DNA of 34,127 nucleotides, taken from assembly GCA_937900465.1 (NCBI GenBank), contig CALCEJ010000118.1, forward strand, positions 1 to 34,127. The letters run 5' to 3'. The DNA is from an uncultured Bacteroidales bacterium. Lineage in GTDB: Bacteria > Bacteroidota > Bacteroidia > Bacteroidales > UBA932. Shown here one piece after another: positions 7,428 through 16,180 of this stretch (its first letter is position 1; each line of letters opens with the position of its first letter). Both the position numbers and the translations under genes were made by a program. The notes under the pieces are model-generated. The model searched no databases and was not told the DNA's origin. It was given only the letters and a program-made list of their open reading frames with translations.

Positions 7428-9200
7428 ATGTACAGGACAAAGACTTGCGGAGAGCTCCGCATTGAGAACAAAGGAGAGAAAGTGACCCTCGCAGGATGGG
7501 TCCAGAAAGCGAGAAAACTTGGAGGAATGACATTTATCGACCTTCGCGACCGTTATGGCATTACACAGCTTGTCGTGGAGGCAGACGCCCCCGCGGAGCT
7601 GGTCGAAACAGCGACCTCCCTCGGCCGTGAATTCGTAATCCAGGCCGTCGGGGAAGTTGTGGTGCGGGAAGCAAAGAATGCCAAGATGGCTACCGGAGAC
7701 ATCGAAATCCGCCTCGAAAAAATAAACATCCTCAACAAGAGCGTAACTCCTCCCTTCACCATAGAGGAAGAATCCGACGGCGGCGAAGACCTCCGTGCAA
7801 AATACCGCTACCTTGACCTCAGGCGCGCCCCCCTCCAGAGGGCTCTCGCCCTTCGTCACAAGGTAGCCCACGAAGTCCGTAACTACCTCGACGCAAAGGG
7901 CTTTATGGAAATAGAGACCCCTTACCTGATAAAATCCACTCCTGAAGGCGCCCGGGATTTCGTCGTCCCTTCCAGGATGAACCCCGGTCAGTTCTACGCC
8001 CTTCCCCAGAGCCCCCAGACCTTCAAGCAGCTGCTTATGGTGGCTGGGTATGACCGCTACTTCCAGATTGTCCGATGCTTCCGTGACGAAGACCTCCGCG
8101 CAGACCGCCAGCCGGAGTTCACCCAGATTGACTGCGAGATGTCCTTCGTCGAGCAGGAAGACGTGCTTAACACCTTCGAAGGGATGATGAGGACTCTTTT
8201 CAAGAACGTCCTCGACGTGGATATCCCTAACCCGCTCCCCCGGATGAGCTGGTACGACGCAATGGACAAATACGGCTCCGACAAGCCTGACGTGCGCTTC
8301 GGAATGACAATCCACGAGATTACCTCTGAGGTAAAAGGCAAGGGCTTCAGCGTCCTTGACGATGCGGCATACGTCGGAGCAATCGCCGTCCCCGGCGCAG
8401 CGGAGTATACCCGCAAGCAGGTGGACGAGCTTACCGAATGGGTAAAACGTCCCCAGGTGGGCGCAAAAGGCCTTATCTATATCCGTGTCAATGCTGATGG
8501 GACCTACAAGTCCTCCATCGACAAGTTCTACGCTCCGGAGGATCTTGAGAAAATTGCTGCGGCGGTGGAAGCAAAGGCCGGCGACCTCATCCTCGTTATG
8601 AGCGGCCCCGCAAAGCGCAAGGTCCAGACTATGCTGGGCGTTCTGCGCCTTGAGATGGGCGGCCGTCTTGGATACCGCGATCCCAAGGTCTTCGCTCCGC
8701 TCTGGATAGTGGACTTCCCTCTTCTTGAGTGGGACGATGAAACCCAGCGCTTCTACGCGATGCATCACCCTTTCACCGCTCCCAAGCCGGAGCACGAAAA
8801 GTGGTTCTACAGCAATGAAAAAGAGGATCTGGAACGCGTCTGCGCCAACGCCTACGACTTTGTCCTGAACGGTAACGAACTTGGCGGCGGGTCCATCCGA
8901 ATCCACAACGCCGATATGCAGAAGCGAATGTTCGAGGTGCTTGGAATCGGCCCTGAAGAAGCGGAATACAAGTTCGGCTTCATCATCAACGCCTTCAAAT
9001 TCGGGGCTCCGCCCCACGGCGGTCTCGCCTTCGGTTTCGACCGCGTGTGCGCCCTTATGGGCGGACAGGACACTATCCGCGACTACATCGCTTTCCCTAA
9101 GAACAATCAGGGCCGCGATGTTATGATCGACTCTCCGTCCCAGATTGACGACACCCAGCTCGACGAGCTCCAGATTGCGCTCAATCTCAAGGCGGAGTGA
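7428..9200 (+). CDS. aspS: Aspartyl-tRNA synthetase
   Basis: The product has 590 residues, the size of the bacterial-type enzyme. It charges tRNA-Asp with aspartate. In order it has an N-terminal OB-fold anticodon domain (residues about 1-105), the class II catalytic core with motif 2 FRDEDLRADRQPEFTQID near residues 217-234, the inserted GAD domain typical of bacterial AspRS, and motif 3 GFDR near residue 538. The presence of GAD indicates a bacterial discriminating-type architecture; whether it also charges tRNA-Asn cannot be read here. The stop codon overlaps the GTG start of murB (GTGA), so the two genes are likely co-transcribed from the promoter at 7402. Confidence 0.96.
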   Translation: MYRTKTCGELRIENKGEKVTLAGWVQKARKLGGMTFIDLRDRYGITQLVVEADAPAELVETATSLGREFVIQAVGEVVVREAKNAKMATGDIEIRLEKINILNKSVTPPFTIEEESDGGEDLRAKYRYLDLRRAPLQRALALRHKVAHEVRNYLDAKGFMEIETPYLIKSTPEGARDFVVPSRMNPGQFYALPQSPQTFKQLLMVAGYDRYFQIVRCFRDEDLRADRQPEFTQIDCEMSFVEQEDVLNTFEGMMRTLFKNVLDVDIPNPLPRMSWYDAMDKYGSDKPDVRFGMTIHEITSEVKGKGFSVLDDAAYVGAIAVPGAAEYTRKQVDELTEWVKRPQVGAKGLIYIRVNADGTYKSSIDKFYAPEDLEKIAAAVEAKAGDLILVMSGPAKRKVQTMLGVLRLEMGGRLGYRDPKVFAPLWIVDFPLLEWDDETQRFYAMHHPFTAPKPEHEKWFYSNEKEDLERVCANAYDFVLNGNELGGGSIRIHNADMQKRMFEVLGIGPEEAEYKFGFIINAFKFGAPPHGGLAFGFDRVCALMGGQDTIRDYIAFPKNNQGRDVMIDSPSQIDDTQLDELQIALNLKAE

Positions 9201-10330
9201 TAACTCTTTATCCGTCATATGACCTGTCCGCGCGCAACACCTTCCGGATGAGGGTGTCCTGTGCGATGTATGTCGAAGTGACGGAGGAATCTGACCTCGT
9301 CTGCCTGGACTGGGATTCTCTCCCGAGGCCCATAAAAGTTATCGGCGGGGGCTCCAACCTGCTTTTCACGGGAGATTTCCCCGGAACCCTCCTTCACGTT
9401 GCTATCGGAGGGATAGGCACAGGCCTCGACGGAACTCCGGTCGCTTCGCTCCCTCCGGCCCCTCCCACAGTCCTTCAGACTGCGGGCCCCTCCCCCTACC
9501 CACGTCCGGGGGTGGACGTGTCCGTCGAGGCCTGTGCCTATCCCTCAGAAGGGGTAGAAGTCGGCGCAGGGGTGGTGTTCGATGACTTCTGCGCGTGGGC
9601 GGCGGAAAATGGGCTGTGGGGCCCGGAGAATCTGTCGCATATCCCTGGTGATGTCGGGGCCAGTGCTGTGCAGAACATCGGCGCGTATGGGGTTGAGGCG
9701 AAGGATATCATCGCAGGAATCCGGGCCTGGGATATCCTTGAAAGGCGATTTGTCGATATCGACCCGGCGGATTGCGAGTATGGCTACAGGACGTCCCGTT
9801 TCAAAACGGAGTGGAAGGACCGCTTCGTCATCACTCGCGTTTCTTTCCGCCTCTGCGCCACTGCTGAGCCGAAGCTTGATTATGGCGGAATTCGGAAAGC
9901 CTTGGAAGGGAGGGTGGCCCTTACCCCCCGTTTAATCCGTGAGACTATAACGGAGATCCGGAAGCAGAAGCTCCCGGAGCCGGAAGAAGTGGGAAGTGCC
10001 GGTAGTTTTTTCTGCAATCCGGTTATTTCAAGAGAGCATTTCGAAAGGATAGTCCAAATCGCAAAGGAGGACAATGGGCCTGAATATCAGGTGCCGCACT
10101 ACGACATGGGCGACGGCATAAAAGTTCCTGCAGCGTGGATGATAGAGCAGTGCGACTTAAAAGGAGCCCGTAACGGCGGAGCGGAGGTTTATCACAAGCA
10201 GCCCCTCGTTATTGTCAATGCGACAGGAGACGCGTCTCCGGAGGACATCATCGGCCTCGAAAAGCGCGTCATCGACGGCGTCGCGAAAAAGTACGGCATT
10301 ACCCTCCGCCCGGAGGTTGAACATCTTTAG
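9197..10330 (+). CDS. murB: UDP-N-acetylenolpyruvoylglucosamine reductase MurB with palindromic insertion
   Basis: This FAD enzyme reduces UDP-GlcNAc-enolpyruvate to UDP-MurNAc, the second committed step of peptidoglycan synthesis. The type I features are present: NTFRM near the start, GGGSNLLF, IPGDVGASAVQNIGAYG, YGYRTSRFK with the substrate-binding Arg, AGSFFCNP with the proton donor Ser270, and a C-terminal Glu in PEVEHL. The start is the GTG at 9197, overlapping the aspS stop; no closer ATG keeps the NTF segment. It is 377 residues long where about 340 is usual. The excess is a Pro-rich insert between AIGGI and VEVGAG, and it coincides with the inverted-repeat element at 9408-9546. The insert sits in a loop of the FAD domain, so activity is probably kept. 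Confidence 0.93.
   Translation: MITLYPSYDLSARNTFRMRVSCAMYVEVTEESDLVCLDWDSLPRPIKVIGGGSNLLFTGDFPGTLLHVAIGGIGTGLDGTPVASLPPAPPTVLQTAGPSPYPRPGVDVSVEACAYPSEGVEVGAGVVFDDFCAWAAENGLWGPENLSHIPGDVGASAVQNIGAYGVEAKDIIAGIRAWDILERRFVDIDPADCEYGYRTSRFKTEWKDRFVITRVSFRLCATAEPKLDYGGIRKALEGRVALTPRLIRETITEIRKQKLPEPEEVGSAGSFFCNPVISREHFERIVQIAKEDNGPEYQVPHYDMGDGIKVPAAWMIEQCDLKGARNGGAEVYHKQPLVIVNATGDASPEDIIGLEKRVIDGVAKKYGITLRPEVEHL
9408..9546. repeat. 139-bp palindromic element inserted in frame within murB
   Basis: The arms 9408-9433 and 9521-9546 are perfect 26-bp inverted repeats. The 87 nt between them hold two more hairpins. One is nested: GGCCC 9457-9461 with GGGCC 9484-9488, enclosing CAGTC 9468-9472 with GACTG 9478-9482. 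The other is CACGTCC 9501-9507 with GGACGTG 9514-9520. The mRNA could fold as a long stem carrying two side hairpins. The element corresponds almost exactly to the extra residues in MurB, is read through in frame and is rich in Pro and Gly codons. A comparable layout occurs in dapF. Confidence 0.85.
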
Positions 10331-10411
10331 GAGACGACAACCACAACCGTCAGCGACGTGGAATCGGCCGACAAAGACCAGGCAAACACTAACTATAATA
10401 AACATAATAAT

Positions 10412-10750
10412 ATGATACCTACAAAAAAGAGTAAGGTACCATTTCTTTTCATCATTGGTATTATTTTCTTTATAACGTCTTGCGTTAGGGAGAAGGAAAT
10501 AGAAGAAAAAAACGAACCGATGAAAGAGGTACAACAGAATAGCTATTTTTTAAGAGGAGCCAAAGATGAAACAGAGTCTAACATTGTTTTCCGCCTAATG
10601 CATACGTCCCCCACAGGCATACTGATAAACTGTACAAGAATAGTGGAAGGGAGACCGCAATTAATACTGGGGCGAGATTCTGCTATTTCTCTTGGTGTAA
10701 GTTCAGAAGAATATGATGAGTATGTAGAATATCTTAGAACGATAGAGTAA
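10412..10750 (+). CDS. Small lipoprotein of unknown function
   Basis: I do not recognise this family. The product has 112 residues, with a lysine-rich start, a hydrophobic segment and a lipobox ITSC (Cys24). The residues after it, VREKEIEEKNE, are strongly charged, as in surface-exported Bacteroidetes lipoproteins. The mature part holds one further Cys (INCTR) and an acidic C-terminus (SSEEYDEYVEYL). A frame opens further upstream, but only the ATG at 10412 puts a signal peptide at the N-terminus. It ends 2 bp before the large secreted hydrolase-like gene, so the two are likely one unit and may act together. It is AT-rich, unlike murB upstream. I see no TAnnTTTG box in the 81 bp before it. 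Confidence 0.65.
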   Translation: MIPTKKSKVPFLFIIGIIFFITSCVREKEIEEKNEPMKEVQQNSYFLRGAKDETESNIVFRLMHTSPTGILINCTRIVEGRPQLILGRDSAISLGVSSEEYDEYVEYLRTIE

Positions 10751-10752
10751 TT

Positions 10753-13700
10753 ATGCACAGGACAATAACTATATTATGTGCGTTGTATCTGCAATGTGTC
10801 AGTGCTTTGGGGCAGAATAGCCAAGACCTATTTGCTCCGGTGAGATCTTCTTTAGATCAACAATTCAATAGCTTGGATAAGACAAGGGTTCCGTATGGTC
10901 TATTACTGGATTATTCAATAGATCTTGTGGACTTTAATCTATATAATGGTACTGCCTTAGATGATAATAATTATGTTGATATTGAGTGCTACGAAAATCT
11001 TCTCAGATCAATTTATTCTGCGGCTGTAACAAATGATAAGCCGCTTTCGGATATGCCGGAGGAAGTAATGAAAGATTTCATAAATTCATATACTTCAACC
11101 TCAATTCCATTGAGCGTTATGGCATTCAAGTATTCCTACATTCGTGCCGATGCATTAACGAATAACCTAATAGACTATGATCCGTCAACAGGAAGTGTAT
11201 CGGATATTACTGAAAACAATACTTGGGTAAATCCTTATGATAGTGCCTATGTGGCTGGTTTTGCGCCGGTTGTTGAATCGTATGAAGGCGCAAATGTGAC
11301 TTTTTCTTTCAGTTTAGAGTACTTTTTCACAAATCTTAATTTGAGCAGTAACGGAGTTGAATTTGATGCGGGAGATGGAAATGGATATCGTACGGTATCT
11401 GTTCCTTGGACTGTGCCAATCACATACACGCTGGGCAGTCATGACCTTAAAATCCGATTGACTACTATAGATAATCAGGTTCTCCAGATGCATAGTAAGA
11501 TAAGGATTCTCCCAGAACCGGTAGCACCAAGCGATTTCAATTCATCCCCCGCATTTGATTATAAAACATCTTTTACTTCTAGGGTTCAGTATAATGGCTA
11601 TAGCCCATCAGCAAATATGTATGTTAAATACGCGACAAACAATACTTCCGGTCTGTTGAAAAAGCCGTTCATTGTTGCCGAATGCTTTGACCCTTTTCAA
11701 GTAAACCAATTTCCAGATTCGTTAGGAGTAAGGAGGCGAGGCTCAAATAACATTGCTTCTTTTTTGGGATATTCAAGCAGAGGGTCACGATACATAAATG
11801 GCGGAAGAAAACTTAATGAAGATTATGGTTTTGATATAGTTTATATTGATTGGGATAAAAGTACGGCCCCCATTTCAACAAATGCAGATATTATAGAACA
11901 GGTGATACAATGGGTCAATGCTCATAAAGCCACGAATGCCGAAAAAAACATACTATATGGTCAAAGTATTGGAGGACTAATAGCCCGATATGCTCTGTGT
12001 CGTATGGCGCAAAAAGGAGAGGCGCATAATTGTGCGGCATATGTAAGCCATGACACACCTCATTTGGGGGCAAATATTCCTCTTGGGTATATTTATTTTC
12101 TTGGGTCTGTTATAAATATGTTACACACATCAGGAACAGCCCTTTTAACGTTTGTTGATGTATTGTCTGGCATTGGAGAATTCTTTGGCGGAGAAAACTC
12201 TACAACAATACAAGATGCGCTTGAGTTGATAAATGCACCATCTTTCCAGCAAATGTCTTATTATACAGTTATCGAACAAGGAGACCAACTTATGCTCAGC
12301 CAAACCGCTCATACTGGCTGGCTTGCTACAATGTCGTCAATGGGTTTCCCTAAAGGGGATAATGGAGATCCTTTTCTTAATATTGCCATTTCTAACGGTG
12401 GCTCATTTAATTACAATCAGACAGATTCACTTATGACAATGTCGGCGTATGTTGAAACAGGTCTATTAACCAATATTTTTGCATTATTGGTTGGAGTTAA
12501 TCCAGATGTGTCCACCACTTCCATCAAATTTCAGATGGAGGCTTCAGTATTGCCGTATTTGAGCACCACCTCTCAGGTGTGTCAGATTAGTCTAAGGTAC
12601 AATAAACAACATGCTTGGCTGGTAAATGGTCATACGCACTATCTGATAAATAGAATATTCACTGCACCATCAGGAGATTTTCCAATGGATTCTGCTAAAG
12701 GTTCATACTACACGACATCTTCTTTTGGAGCGTCCTCACATTGGAATGATGTCGTCGAATATTTAATAGGGCAATATGAGTGTAAACTAAATATAAGAGA
12801 GAGATTTATGTTCGTTCCTTCAATAAGCTCTCTCTGTTATAAGAATGGAGAGAACATTAACAGTAGTGATTACTATATAGATTATTCTGCCGGGAATGTG
12901 CTAACATATCTCCAAAATACTCCATTTAATGGTTATTATGCGAATTCGGCATCTTCCCCCCATATTACATTTTCTGATAGTATGGCATTATGGCTAAATG
13001 AGGTCCTTAATTATCAGATAAACGGCACACTGTATCCATCTACTGGAGACACGCTCTCCGTAAGTAATGGTACACCTTCCGGTATGTGGTCAAGTTCCAA
13101 CGAATCTGTTGCAATGATTAACGATGACGGTGTTATCAGCCTTGTTGGTGAAGGTTCGGCAGATATTTGTTATGACGGCACAAAGGATTATAATGGTGTG
13201 ACGAGACCGTTTCATTTATCGCGAAGGATAGAATACGGTCTTCCACAGTTCAGGTTGACAAACACGAAAATAAACGGTCCAATAGGTCCGCCGCACAATA
13301 ACTTGAATTCGTTGCCACTTCCAAATCTGGAATTCTGCAGGGCAGAGGCCGTGCGGACTTCTACAAACTATCAGGTGGATGAAGCATATATGGAGAAGTA
13401 TTGGGCAAAGGTGGACTCTTTGCAACTTGATACACTTTCGCGGTCTTGGCACCAGACATCAGGATATACTTACAACTATGAATTCGCAAAAAACGAAGTG
13501 TCCATTTTCTTCAAGTACAGATATAGAGGGACCGAATCCCAAGTGTATACTATGCGGCTAATGAAAATGCTGGATCCTTTGTTATTGATGGTGAATGGAG
13601 ATGGAGAGATAATAGCAGAAGATAATATCGCCTTAGGAAAGGAAACATCCCAAGCCAAAGGGGACGTTGTTGACTCTTATACAATCAAGGTAGGAGACGC

Positions 13701-13896
13701 TGTATTAAATTATTCATATCTTCCGTCGGGCTACACCGTTATTTCAGATTTGTTAAAAAAGACAGTGTTTTTAGAACGGGTTAAACAACTGAAACCTTGG
13801 GGAGATAGGAAGTATTTGTTGATTCCTATTCTTCTAAAAGATAATAACACCGGAGAGGAGATATGGTCTTCAATTAGTTTTATTTACTATATTTGA
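10753..13896 (+). CDS. Large secreted lipase/esterase-like protein (PGAP1-like alpha/beta hydrolase)
   Basis: The product has 1047 residues with an N-terminal signal peptide ending near ALGQ. The recognisable part is an alpha/beta hydrolase region. The nucleophile elbow GQSIGG has Ser405, followed by IARYALCRM and then SHDTPHLGANIPLG, a DxPHxGA segment typical of PGAP1-like and DUF676-like lipases. The region before it contains an Ig-like stretch. At about residues 757-810 there is a BIG2-like domain (WSSSNESVAMINDDGVISLVGEG). No T9SS C-terminal signal is obvious. The substrate is unknown; ester cleavage at or beyond the cell surface is an inference. The gene is AT-rich relative to aspS, murB and murA around it, which suggests acquisition. 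A lipoprotein gene lies 2 bp upstream and a cysteine-rich lipoprotein follows 29 bp downstream. Confidence 0.7.
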   Translation: MHRTITILCALYLQCVSALGQNSQDLFAPVRSSLDQQFNSLDKTRVPYGLLLDYSIDLVDFNLYNGTALDDNNYVDIECYENLLRSIYSAAVTNDKPLSDMPEEVMKDFINSYTSTSIPLSVMAFKYSYIRADALTNNLIDYDPSTGSVSDITENNTWVNPYDSAYVAGFAPVVESYEGANVTFSFSLEYFFTNLNLSSNGVEFDAGDGNGYRTVSVPWTVPITYTLGSHDLKIRLTTIDNQVLQMHSKIRILPEPVAPSDFNSSPAFDYKTSFTSRVQYNGYSPSANMYVKYATNNTSGLLKKPFIVAECFDPFQVNQFPDSLGVRRRGSNNIASFLGYSSRGSRYINGGRKLNEDYGFDIVYIDWDKSTAPISTNADIIEQVIQWVNAHKATNAEKNILYGQSIGGLIARYALCRMAQKGEAHNCAAYVSHDTPHLGANIPLGYIYFLGSVINMLHTSGTALLTFVDVLSGIGEFFGGENSTTIQDALELINAPSFQQMSYYTVIEQGDQLMLSQTAHTGWLATMSSMGFPKGDNGDPFLNIAISNGGSFNYNQTDSLMTMSAYVETGLLTNIFALLVGVNPDVSTTSIKFQMEASVLPYLSTTSQVCQISLRYNKQHAWLVNGHTHYLINRIFTAPSGDFPMDSAKGSYYTTSSFGASSHWNDVVEYLIGQYECKLNIRERFMFVPSISSLCYKNGENINSSDYYIDYSAGNVLTYLQNTPFNGYYANSASSPHITFSDSMALWLNEVLNYQINGTLYPSTGDTLSVSNGTPSGMWSSSNESVAMINDDGVISLVGEGSADICYDGTKDYNGVTRPFHLSRRIEYGLPQFRLTNTKINGPIGPPHNNLNSLPLPNLEFCRAEAVRTSTNYQVDEAYMEKYWAKVDSLQLDTLSRSWHQTSGYTYNYEFAKNEVSIFFKYRYRGTESQVYTMRLMKMLDPLLLMVNGDGEIIAEDNIALGKETSQAKGDVVDSYTIKVGDAVLNYSYLPSGYTVISDLLKKTVFLERVKQLKPWGDRKYLLIPILLKDNNTGEEIWSSISFIYYI

Positions 13897-13925
13897 GCAC
13901 GGGTTTAATCTGCTTATTCTTTGTT

Positions 13926-14696
13926 ATGGGACGCAGTCACATTTTCTATATCATAGTTATTACGGAACTGTGTGTTTCGTGCATCGGATCTAGCTTCCAA
14001 AGCTCAAGAAAGGAAGGATGTGTTAGTTTTACATTATTTGACAAGAGTTTTTCCACACAAATTAAGGAGCCAAATATTGTTGCGGAGGAGCCACAAACGG
14101 TTGCTCTGTGGTTCGATGATAACAAATATCTCAGTGTAATGTCAACACTCTATACGAGTGGTCAACCTGACCCATCATTGTTATGGATTCACTTGTTGGT
14201 TTTTTTGATACCGAAAGACGAAATATCTCAGGGGTCTATTGAGCTATCCAATGAGACTGCCTTTATGTTTTACTTTTGGATAAAAGACGAAGACAACCAT
14301 CTCTATTGTTCTTCAAAGCGAATGAACCTCATTGATATTGAAGATGGTGAGTTGATTTTTACGGAGAGTCGCGAGAGGGTTTCGGGCACTTTCTCTATTA
14401 TCGGCCTAATTAATGACATTGATGATAATGAACGCGTGAGTATTTCGATTGTAGATGGCTCGTTTTCTGTTGCGGTGCGAGATTATCCGGAGAATCGCCT
14501 TAGTGATCCTTTCCTCATTGATTATTTCTTAGGTGAGTATCATGATATAAATATACTGCGAACACTGGAGAGGTGCCTAACCTACGATTCTAAAAAAGAT
14601 TACAAGGACTGTTATTGGCTCAATGGTTGTGATGAGTTTTGCGACTGCAAAGACTGCCGGTGCAATCAAGGGGAAGGGTCGTGCAAATTAGAATAG
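13926..14696 (+). CDS. Cysteine-rich lipoprotein of an unrecognised family (copy 3)
   Basis: The product has 256 residues and is paralogous to the gene at 3988. The N-terminus has a hydrophobic stretch and a weaker lipobox (CVSC, Cys19), which supports the ATG at 13926; a TTG at 13893 overlaps the upstream stop and would bury the signal. The shared motifs are all present: MNLIDIEDG, SIVDGSFSV, and the C-terminal tail with eight cysteines (RCLTYDSKKDY, KDCYWLNGCDEFCDC). It follows the lipase-like gene closely and is probably co-transcribed with it. This is the only link between this family and a recognisable enzyme. Function is unknown. Confidence 0.72.
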   Translation: MGRSHIFYIIVITELCVSCIGSSFQSSRKEGCVSFTLFDKSFSTQIKEPNIVAEEPQTVALWFDDNKYLSVMSTLYTSGQPDPSLLWIHLLVFLIPKDEISQGSIELSNETAFMFYFWIKDEDNHLYCSSKRMNLIDIEDGELIFTESRERVSGTFSIIGLINDIDDNERVSISIVDGSFSVAVRDYPENRLSDPFLIDYFLGEYHDINILRTLERCLTYDSKKDYKDCYWLNGCDEFCDCKDCRCNQGEGSCKLE

Positions 14697-14855
14697 ATGT
14701 ACGTAAAAGATTTTTCTTTTCCTCAGCAGGGAGAGTCGAGTAAAAACTCAGGCATATTATGCATACTCTGGAAGCTCCCTCTCTTCCTTCAGTGAAAGAA
14801 ATAGGCGCAGATATAAAGGCTAGTGGCACACATCCGCCTTTCCTTAAAAAAAATG
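14697..14855. other. Gene-free spacer before murA
   Basis: I find no gene here. It contains a short hairpin (GAGT-AAAA-ACTC) and some Ser/Leu-like frames without support. A run of A leads into the murA promoter. It marks the right edge of the AT-rich block. Confidence 0.4.
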
Positions 14856-14863
14856 TATATTTG
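14856..14863 (+). promoter_or_regulatory. Bacteroidetes -7 box for murA
   Basis: TATATTTG, with 6 nt between its end and the ATG at 14870. The murA message is therefore likely leaderless. Confidence 0.6.
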
Positions 14864-14869
14864 TGAATT

Positions 14870-16180
14870 ATGGCAAGGTTTATAATAGAAGGCGGGCACA
14901 AGCTGTCCGGAGAAATCACCCCTCAGGGAGCAAAGAACGAAGCCCTCGAGGTAATCAGCGCCGTGCTTCTGACGGCGGAGCCGGTGAGGATTGACAACGT
15001 TCCGGAAATCCTGGACGTCAGGAACCTCATCGACCTTCTGCGCGGGATGGGCGTAAAAGTGATAAGACATTCAAAGGGTTCATACACGTTCATTGCCGAC
15101 GAAGTCGATACATCTTACACTGACAGCGAGCAGTTCGTCCGTAAATGCGCCGCCCTCCGCGGCAGCGTTATGACCGCGGGCCCCCTTCTGAGCCGCTTCG
15201 GCAGGGCCTGGTTCCCGAAACCCGGCGGAGACAAGATCGGCCGGCGGAGGGTGGATACGCACATCGACGGAATGGTCGCCCTGGGCGCAAAAATGGACTA
15301 TGATTCATCGCGCCGCGCCTTCCTCCTTGAGAGCGCCGGCCGTCTCACGGGCCGGTATATGCTTCTCGAAGAGGCATCGGTTACCGGAACAGCGAACATC
15401 GTAATGGCTGCAGTGCTCGGACGCGGCACAACGACAATTTACAACGCCGCCTGCGAGCCCTATATCCAGCAGCTGTGCAAGATGCTGAACCGGATGGGCG
15501 CATTCATCGACGGAGTGGGCTCGAACCTTCTCCGTATCCACGGCGTCGAGACCCTCCACGGCACAACTCACCGTATTCTGCCGGATATGATTGAAGTGGG
15601 CTCCTTCATAGGAATGGCCGCAATCAACCGCAGCCCCCTGCTTATCAAGAATGTCTCTTACCTGGACCTTGGCATTATTCCGGACCAGTTTCGCCGGCTC
15701 GGCGTCAACCTCGAACAGAGGGGCGACGACATCTGGGTGCCGGAGCAGGAAAGTTACGAAATCGAATCCTTCCTCGACGGGTCCATTATGACCCTTGCGG
15801 ACGCCCCCTGGCCCGGCCTTACCCCTGACCTGCTGTCTGTGATGCTCGTTGTGGCCACGCAGTGCAAAGGCAGCGTCCTTATCCATCAGAAGATGTTCGA
15901 GAGCCGCCTGTTCTTTGTCGACAAGCTCATCGATATGGGTGCCCAGATCATCCTCTGCGACCCCCACCGCGCCGTTGTCATCGGCCACGATCACAGAATC
16001 ACGCTGAAAGCGTCACGGATGGTTTCGCCCGATATCCGCGCCGGTATTGCGATGCTGCTCGCGGCGATGAGCGCCCGCGGCACCTCCGTCATCGAGAACA
16101 TCGACCAGATCGACCGCGGCTACGAAGACATCGACATCCGTCTGAATGCCCTCGGGGCCCATATTACCCGCGAACAATGA
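14870..16180 (+). CDS. murA: UDP-N-acetylglucosamine 1-carboxyvinyltransferase MurA (Cys-to-Asp type)
   Basis: The product has 436 residues, full length. It transfers enolpyruvate from PEP to UDP-GlcNAc in the first step of peptidoglycan precursor synthesis in the cytosol. The EPSP-synthase fold signatures are present: GAKNEALEVISA at the start, LRGSVMTAGPLLSRFG, and EASVTGTANIVMAA. The active-site loop reads KPGGDKIG, with Asp121 where E. coli has Cys115. Asp at this place is known from Bacteroidetes, Chlamydia and Mycobacterium and prevents alkylation by fosfomycin, so intrinsic fosfomycin resistance is expected. Its stop overlaps the start of the aminotransferase (ATGA), which suggests a murA-aminotransferase-dap operon. 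Confidence 0.95.
   Translation: MARFIIEGGHKLSGEITPQGAKNEALEVISAVLLTAEPVRIDNVPEILDVRNLIDLLRGMGVKVIRHSKGSYTFIADEVDTSYTDSEQFVRKCAALRGSVMTAGPLLSRFGRAWFPKPGGDKIGRRRVDTHIDGMVALGAKMDYDSSRRAFLLESAGRLTGRYMLLEEASVTGTANIVMAAVLGRGTTTIYNAACEPYIQQLCKMLNRMGAFIDGVGSNLLRIHGVETLHGTTHRILPDMIEVGSFIGMAAINRSPLLIKNVSYLDLGIIPDQFRRLGVNLEQRGDDIWVPEQESYEIESFLDGSIMTLADAPWPGLTPDLLSVMLVVATQCKGSVLIHQKMFESRLFFVDKLIDMGAQIILCDPHRAVVIGHDHRITLKASRMVSPDIRAGIAMLLAAMSARGTSVIENIDQIDRGYEDIDIRLNALGAHITREQ

Noticed and set aside
7401..9218. Long open frame (605 codons) on the minus strand opposite aspS
   Set aside because: It is a shadow of aspS with no recognisable protein features; its composition follows the antisense of the real codons.
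15862..16176. N-terminal extension of the aminotransferase frame into murA
   Set aside because: The extension is low-complexity Arg/Pro-rich and out of frame with murA. The ATG at 16177 has the ATGA overlap and gives a normal protein start.
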